Assembly: GCF_006210265.1 (NCBI RefSeq)
Contig: NZ_VCNC01000001.1
Span: forward strand, 1,188,843 to 1,252,842
DNA length: 64,000 nucleotides
Source: Desulfovibrio sp. UCD-KL4C
Lineage (GTDB): Bacteria; Desulfobacterota; Desulfovibrionia; Desulfovibrionales; Desulfovibrionaceae
Direction: 5' to 3'
Below are positions 59,703 through 64,000 of this stretch, one piece after another (position 1 is the first letter of the stretch; every line of letters begins with the position of its first letter). The notes beneath the pieces were generated by a model, which saw only the letters and a program-made list of their open reading frames with translations, had not been told where the DNA came from and did no database searches. Both the position numbers and the translations under genes were made by a program.

Positions 59703-60272
59703 ATGACCGCAATTAAAAAGATATGGGAAAACGTAACGGGACTTTGGAGTCTTGTTGTGGGACTCAAAATTACGGGGAAGAATTTTGCGGATAAGCAGCT
59801 TACACTGCACTATCCGCGTGAAACTGTTACAGATGCGCAATTAGAAGGTTTTAGAGGTCCGCTTGAACTCGTTGGTAAACCAAAGGATCCTGCTTCTCCA
59901 AAGTGTATCGCATGTATGATGTGCGTTACGGCTTGCCCAAGTAAGTGTCTCACGGTGCTCAAGGCGAAAGCTCCGGCTCCAACTGAAGAAGAATTACAGA
60001 TAATGAAAGAGGCGGAAGAACGCGGAGAAAAAGTTGAAAAACCGAAAGCTCCGAAGAAACCTGCTAAATTTATTTATGATTATACACTTTGTTCACTTTG
60101 TGGAATATGCGTTGAAAGCTGCCCTGTTAAATCGCTTAGATATTCCAGCAATGTGTATCTAGCTTCTACGGATCGCAAAGCTTTTAAGATGGATCTTCTG
60201 GCTCGTCTCGCCGCTAAAGCTCAGGCTAAGACGCCTCCCAATGAACCTGAAAATTCAACGAGGGAAGATTGA
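59703..60272 (+). CDS. nuoI: NADH-quinone oxidoreductase-like subunit NuoI
   Basis: A 189-residue ferredoxin-like subunit with two [4Fe-4S] sites, CIACMMCVTACPSKC and CSLCGICVESCPVKS, all eight Cys present. Between them is a 38-residue charged linker (EEELQIMKEAEERGEKVEKP and a Lys/Pro run), longer than the ~20 in typical NuoI. ITGKNFADKQLTLHYPRE is the canonical start. It passes electrons from the input module to N2; no NuoEFG genes are visible. Confidence 0.95.
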   Translation: MTAIKKIWENVTGLWSLVVGLKITGKNFADKQLTLHYPRETVTDAQLEGFRGPLELVGKPKDPASPKCIACMMCVTACPSKCLTVLKAKAPAPTEEELQIMKEAEERGEKVEKPKAPKKPAKFIYDYTLCSLCGICVESCPVKSLRYSSNVYLASTDRKAFKMDLLARLAAKAQAKTPPNEPENSTRED

Positions 60273-60274
60273 TT

Positions 60275-60790
60275 ATGGAACTGTTGGCTAAAATCGCTTT
60301 CGTTGTGTACACGCTGCTGGTTCTCGGCGGCGGGTGTTTTGCGGTTGGGGCGCACAGTCTGGTTCGGGCAATGGTCGGCCTCATAACATCTTTGATGGGG
60401 GTAGCAGGAATGTATTTGCTGATGGCTGCTCCTTTCATGGCTTTTATGCAGATACTTATCTATGTGGGCGCAGTCTGTGTTTTAATCTTTTTTGCGATCA
60501 TGCTTAGCAGAGCTGATGCTCAAGGGATTGAATCAGGTGTTCGCAGACCCGGAAAGGCTTTGTTGTCCGCACTGGCATTTATTTCGCCAGTCTTTGTAAT
60601 CGGATTGGTAGTCGTAAATTATCAGCCGGTAAGTATTAAACTTCCGGTAGAAGTTCCTCTTGCTGTCCTAGGTAAAGGTTTGCTTGATAATTATTCGCTT
60701 GCCTTCGAACTTATTTCAGTGGTTCTGCTGGCGGCAATGGCCGGAGCTGTGCTGCTTGCTTTTGAAAAAAAAGGGAGGGCAGCTGAATGA
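60275..60790 (+). CDS. nuoJ: NADH-quinone oxidoreductase-like subunit NuoJ
   Basis: A 171-residue membrane subunit with about five spans. The start is the ATG at 60275 (MELLAKIAFVVYTLLVLGGG), with GAGGGA at suitable spacing; an in-frame TTG six bases earlier overlaps the nuoI stop. The helix MYLLMAAPFMAFMQILIYVGAVCVLIFFAIML is the family hallmark that flips in the coupling mechanism. It overlaps nuoK by four bases (ATGA). Confidence 0.93.
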   Translation: MELLAKIAFVVYTLLVLGGGCFAVGAHSLVRAMVGLITSLMGVAGMYLLMAAPFMAFMQILIYVGAVCVLIFFAIMLSRADAQGIESGVRRPGKALLSALAFISPVFVIGLVVVNYQPVSIKLPVEVPLAVLGKGLLDNYSLAFELISVVLLAAMAGAVLLAFEKKGRAAE

Positions 60791-61095
60791 GTCCGCTCAT
60801 GATGTATCAGCTTGTGGCTCTTGGACTGCTGGCAATAGGTCTCTATGGAATTGTCTGGCGCAAGAGTTTGGTAGGGATGCTGATTTCGGTGGAACTTATG
60901 CTCAATGGAGCCGGACTTTCCATTGTTTCAGCATCGCAGTTGACCTCAGCCGATAGCGCGACAGGGCAGATAGCTACTCTTTTTGTCATGGGACTGGCTG
61001 CTGCCGAGGCCACACTTGTACTTGCAATTATTGTGGTCGTTGCAAAACGATTCAAAAGTACTGAAACAGATGTTGTTTCAAGGCTGAAGGGTTGA
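60787..61095 (+). CDS. nuoK: NADH-quinone oxidoreductase-like subunit NuoK
   Basis: A 102-residue three-span subunit. GLLAIGLYGIVWRKSLVGMLISVELMLNGAGLSIVS carries the conserved membrane Glu (in SVELMLN) and the second acidic residue is in AAAEATLVLAIIV. These form the central proton channel. It starts within the nuoJ stop, so the two are coupled, and is followed five bases later by an antiporter-type subunit. Confidence 0.95.
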   Translation: MSPLMMYQLVALGLLAIGLYGIVWRKSLVGMLISVELMLNGAGLSIVSASQLTSADSATGQIATLFVMGLAAAEATLVLAIIVVVAKRFKSTETDVVSRLKG

Positions 61096-61099
61096 TCAT

Positions 61100-62593
61100 A
61101 TGACAGTTAATAATGAATTTATAAACAGTACACGTATGCTCATTCCGCTGGCCATTACAATGGTTGCGCCGATCTTGATCTGGTTGTTTCGCGAGAATCA
61201 AAATAAAAGAGAGGCTGTTTCTGTCTGGGCCGGAATATTAGCATTTATTTCAGTTGCATCCATGGTTCCTGCAGTCCTTCAGGGGACAATAAGAGAGTAT
61301 ACACTCTTCACTATTATGCCGGGGATCAATGTTTCTTTTGCTGCTGATGGGCTGGCATTTGTTTTTGCACTGGTTGCATCACTTTTGTGGATTTTTGCAA
61401 CCAGCTATAACATCGGTTACATGCGAACCCTGAATGAACACGCGCAGACCAGATATTATTTCTGTTTTGCCGTTGCAATCTTCGGAGCAATCGGGGTTGC
61501 ATTTTCTGCTAACATCTTCACGCTGTATCTTTTCTACGAAGTTATATCGGTATTTACTTACCCGCTTGTTGCTCATCATCAGGATGATGTATCATTCAAC
61601 GGGGCCAGAAAATACATGGTTTACCTTATGGGTACATCAAAATTGTTTTTCCTTCCGGCGATGGTTCTTACCTACGTGCTGGCTGGAACTCTTGATTTCA
61701 ATATCGGAAACATTCAGCATGGTATTTTCCCTGCCGATGCGAATCAGACCTTAGTAACTATAACTTATGTCCTTTACCTTGCGGGGCTTGCAAAAGCAGC
61801 TCTGATGCCTTTGCATAACTGGTTGCCGTCCGCAATGGTTGCTCCTACTCCTGTTTCAGCTTTGCTGCATGCAGTGGCGGTTGTTAAGGCCGGTGTGTTC
61901 TCGGTTTCACGCGTTATCCTTTCAGGGTTTGGTGTGGACCTCATGGATAAACTCGGACTCGGGCTTCCCACCGCATACCTTGCGGCGTTTACTATTATTA
62001 CGGCTTCACTGATTGCGCTTACTAAAGATGATATTAAAGCTAGGCTGGCATATTCAACAGTCAGTCAGCTCTCATACATCATTGTAGGTGTTGCCATGCT
62101 CACCCCTGAAGCGGTGCAGGGCGGGTTGATGCATATTGCCCATCACGCCTTTTCCAAAATCACATTGTTCTTCGGGGCTGGGTCAATTTATGTAGCTACC
62201 CATATCAGAGAAATAAGCAAAATGGATGGGCTTGGACGACGAATGCCATGGACATTTGGAGCATTTGCAATTGCTTCGCTGTCAATGATCGGTGTTCCGC
62301 CTGTTTGTGGATTTGTAACCAAATGGTATCTGATTAAAGGTGCTGTAACCATTGGACAATGGGGACTTCTGATTGCTCTTTTAGCCAGTACATTCCTGAA
62401 TGCCGGATATTTCGCTCCTATTATTTATAGAGCGTTTTTTAAAGCTCCGGCTGAGGGTGCTAATCTTGAGCAATACAGTGAAGCTCCTCTCACCATGGTT
62501 ATTCCTCTATTTACTACGGCATTGATTTCCGTCTGGCTGGGCCTTTATCCCCAGACGTTTTTACAGTTTATCAACGTCTTCGGAAAATTCTAA
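61100..62593 (+). CDS. MrpD/NuoM-type proton-antiporter subunit
   Basis: A 497-residue membrane protein with about 14 spans in the antiporter (Proton_antipo_M) fold. FYEVISVFTYPLVAHHQD holds the TM5 Glu, KAALMPLHNWLPSAMVAPTPVSALLHAVAVVKAG the TM7/TM8 Lys and His region, and LAYSTVSQLSYIIVG follows. The VAHHQDD and KMDGLGRRMPWTFGAF wording is closer to Mrp-type subunit D than to classic NuoL or NuoM. Placed right after nuoK, it probably is a proton-pumping arm of the complex, or a Na+/H+ antiporter fused to it by operon. ATGACAG at 61100 is five bases after nuoK. Confidence 0.85.
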   Translation: MTVNNEFINSTRMLIPLAITMVAPILIWLFRENQNKREAVSVWAGILAFISVASMVPAVLQGTIREYTLFTIMPGINVSFAADGLAFVFALVASLLWIFATSYNIGYMRTLNEHAQTRYYFCFAVAIFGAIGVAFSANIFTLYLFYEVISVFTYPLVAHHQDDVSFNGARKYMVYLMGTSKLFFLPAMVLTYVLAGTLDFNIGNIQHGIFPADANQTLVTITYVLYLAGLAKAALMPLHNWLPSAMVAPTPVSALLHAVAVVKAGVFSVSRVILSGFGVDLMDKLGLGLPTAYLAAFTIITASLIALTKDDIKARLAYSTVSQLSYIIVGVAMLTPEAVQGGLMHIAHHAFSKITLFFGAGSIYVATHIREISKMDGLGRRMPWTFGAFAIASLSMIGVPPVCGFVTKWYLIKGAVTIGQWGLLIALLASTFLNAGYFAPIIYRAFFKAPAEGANLEQYSEAPLTMVIPLFTTALISVWLGLYPQTFLQFINVFGKF

Positions 62594-62605
62594 GGAGCGT
62601 TTGGC

Positions 62606-62866
62606 ATGAGCAACAGTTTCGGAAACTGGTTTGAAACCCAGCGCACAAAGAATCTCACAATATGGAAAAGGGCATTTGCCATCTTTCTTGTTGTGTTACT
62701 GGCACTGAATTTCTTCATTCATCCTCATCATCCAGAATATCACTATGATATTTATCCAGGATTCTGGGCTTTATTCGGCTTCGGAGTTTCTGTCGCGATG
62801 GTTTTTTTGATGAAGGTTCTCTTACAACCTTTCCTTGTGGGACCGGAGGAAGATGATGGAAATTAA
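62606..62866 (+). CDS. Small two-span membrane protein in the nuo/mrp operon
   Basis: An 86-residue protein with two hydrophobic segments (WKRAFAIFLVVLLALNFFI and GFWALFGFGVSVAMVFLMKVLLQPFLV), separated by a His-rich loop HPHHPEYHYD, and an acidic end PEEDDGN. TAAGGAG precedes the ATG. It lies between two antiporter-type subunits and overlaps the next one by 11 bases, so it is probably an accessory subunit of the same complex. Not recognised as a named Nuo or Mrp subunit. Confidence 0.78.
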   Translation: MSNSFGNWFETQRTKNLTIWKRAFAIFLVVLLALNFFIHPHHPEYHYDIYPGFWALFGFGVSVAMVFLMKVLLQPFLVGPEEDDGN

Positions 62867-64000
62867 TGGATTTCTTCATCCGGCTGTCGCCTTTATAGCT
62901 TTGGCTATGGCGTTGCCATTTTTTAGGGGACAACACTGGAAATGGTTGCTTCTTGTCCCGCCCATCATTGCAATTACGGTTGTGTTCACTGCAACAATGG
63001 GCAGTTTCGGGATTATCCCTTATCTGGGAAACACCCTGATTCTGGGCAGAGTAGATAAACTATCACTGGTGTTTGCAAATGTTTTTGCCATCCAATCGTT
63101 GATCGGCATGATTTATTCCCTTCATGTGAAGGAAAAAGCGCATCATGCATCAGCGGCATTATATGTCGCCGGATCATTCGGTTGTGTATTTGCAGGAGAT
63201 TACCTGACTTTATTTATCTTCTGGGAACTAATGGCAGTAGCTTCTACATTCCTTGTCTGGCTTCACAGAACTAAAACTTCAAGCGCAGCAGGATTCAGAT
63301 ACTTTCTGTTTCACATGCTTGGCGGGCTTTTCCTGCTCGGCGGATTGTTGCTTAGATATCATGAAATAGGCACCTTTGCATTTTTGGCTGTTGATCCTTC
63401 GGCAATGCAATATTACGACTGGCTGATCCTATTAGGATTTTGTGTTAACGCCGCTGTTGTTCCTCTGCATGCGTGGCTGCCGGATGCTTATCCTGAAGCT
63501 ACCATCCCGGGCGCAGTTTTTATGTGTGCGTTCACAACAAAAACAGCCGTTTATGTACTGGCTAGAGGGTTTTCCGGTGTATACATTCTGGCTGTTGCCG
63601 GAACATTTATGGCGGTTTACGGAGTGCTTTACGCGTCCATGGAAAACAATGCGCGCAGGATTTTATCTTACCACATCGTTTCTCAGGTCGGTTACATGGT
63701 TGCCGGTATCGGAATCGGAACCGCAATGTGTATGAACGGGGCTGTAGCTCATGCTTACGCACATATCCTATATAAAGGATTGCTCTTCATGAGTGTCGGA
63801 ACACTGATGTATTCAGTGGGTACGGCTAATCTTGATAAGCTTGGCGGTCTGGTCGGAAGACTTCCATGGGTGGTTTTGCTGTATATGGTCGGGGCGGTTT
63901 CCATTTCCGGAATGCCGTTCTTTAACGGGTTTATCAGTAAAACCATGACCATAACAGGCGCGGCTGAATCGCATCATACTTTGCTTGCGATAGGGCTTGA
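62856..64000 (+). CDS. Second MrpD/NuoM-type antiporter subunit (cut by window edge)
   Basis: The frame opens at ATG 62856 (MEINGFLHPAVAFIALAMAL), with GGAGG six bases upstream, and stays open for 381 codons to the window end. It has repeated hydrophobic spans and antiporter motifs: IFWELMAVASTFLVWLHR (TM5 Glu), VVPLHAWLPDAYPEATIPGAVFMCAFTTKTAVYVLARG (family 'LH.WLP.A....A'), and ENNARRILSYHIVSQVGYMVAG. The nature of the C-terminus is not visible. Overlaps the previous small gene by 11 bases. Confidence 0.85.
   Translation, partial: MEINGFLHPAVAFIALAMALPFFRGQHWKWLLLVPPIIAITVVFTATMGSFGIIPYLGNTLILGRVDKLSLVFANVFAIQSLIGMIYSLHVKEKAHHASAALYVAGSFGCVFAGDYLTLFIFWELMAVASTFLVWLHRTKTSSAAGFRYFLFHMLGGLFLLGGLLLRYHEIGTFAFLAVDPSAMQYYDWLILLGFCVNAAVVPLHAWLPDAYPEATIPGAVFMCAFTTKTAVYVLARGFSGVYILAVAGTFMAVYGVLYASMENNARRILSYHIVSQVGYMVAGIGIGTAMCMNGAVAHAYAHILYKGLLFMSVGTLMYSVGTANLDKLGGLVGRLPWVVLLYMVGAVSISGMPFFNGFISKTMTITGAAESHHTLLAIGL

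Noticed and set aside
1-64000. CRISPR array, rRNA operon or intact insertion sequence
   Set aside because: No regularly spaced direct repeats, no rRNA-like stretch and no transposase gene with terminal inverted repeats were seen on reading both strands.

Overview
The window looks like a chromosomal segment of a sulfate-reducing Desulfovibrio-type bacterium (Desulfovibrionales). The evidence is a stand-alone dsrC with the C-terminal CX10C sulfur-carrier arm, a probable selenoprotein gene with an in-frame UGA and a bacterial SECIS hairpin, a polar-flagellum regulatory set (flhF, flhG, fliA), and a Nuo complex with no diaphorase genes in view. The DNA is fairly AT-rich, which fits the marine low-GC branch (Maridesulfovibrio-like). 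That placement is inference.

Layout. 1-3.2 kb: end of an accessory stretch (a DUF927-type protein with a ruined P-loop, and a ribbon-helix-helix protein) abutting a tRNA-Leu(UAA) gene. 3.3-9.4 kb, minus strand: a YcaO-domain protein, a periplasmic binding protein, a patatin, a GDSL esterase, and RdgC split into two in-frame genes. 9.6-13.5 kb: small unknown proteins, a receiver protein, a 2-hydroxyacid dehydrogenase and a PilZ protein. 13.4-25.3 kb: envelope and cofactor genes (rfbA, a MogA-like fusion, TolC, the small selenoprotein, a MltB-like transglycosylase, two glycosyltransferases, moaE, a membrane TPR protein with a CCHC knuckle, a muramidase-like protein). 25.3-27.8 kb: NFACT protein, dksA and a Gly-Cys-Gly tRNA cluster. 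28-35.8 kb: methyltransferase, YcaO-TPR protein, dsrC, rpmE, a DUF1385 protein, prfA, prmC, lpxC. 36-47.8 kb: a WspA-like chemoreceptor facing a minus-strand flagellar operon (fliR, flhB, flhA, flhF, flhG, fliA, cheY, fliL-like and three poorly known genes). 47.9-55.6 kb: M23 peptidase, TtcA-like protein, DUF4340 protein, rpoZ, dnaJ, moaC, UDP-xylose synthase-like protein, and a REC-PAS-GGDEF diguanylate cyclase. 56.1-64 kb: nuoABCDHIJK followed by Mrp/NuoM-type antiporter subunits, the last cut by the window edge.

How the genes fit together. The strongest themes are sulfur and protein modification (DsrC beside a YcaO-TPR enzyme and a methyltransferase, with a second YcaO 24 kb away), c-di-GMP and motility (PilZ, GGDEF, WspA-like receptor, flagellar export and placement genes), molybdenum cofactor genes scattered as single copies (mogA-like, moaE, moaC), and a respiratory complex I core that must take electrons from something other than a NuoEFG module encoded here.

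The items most worth a second look are the small selenoprotein at 17624-17854, the RdgC gene split by an in-frame UAG, the methyltransferase/YcaO-TPR/DsrC neighbourhood, the CCHC-knuckle TPR membrane protein, and the structured dsrC leader. No CRISPR array, rRNA operon or complete insertion sequence was seen.
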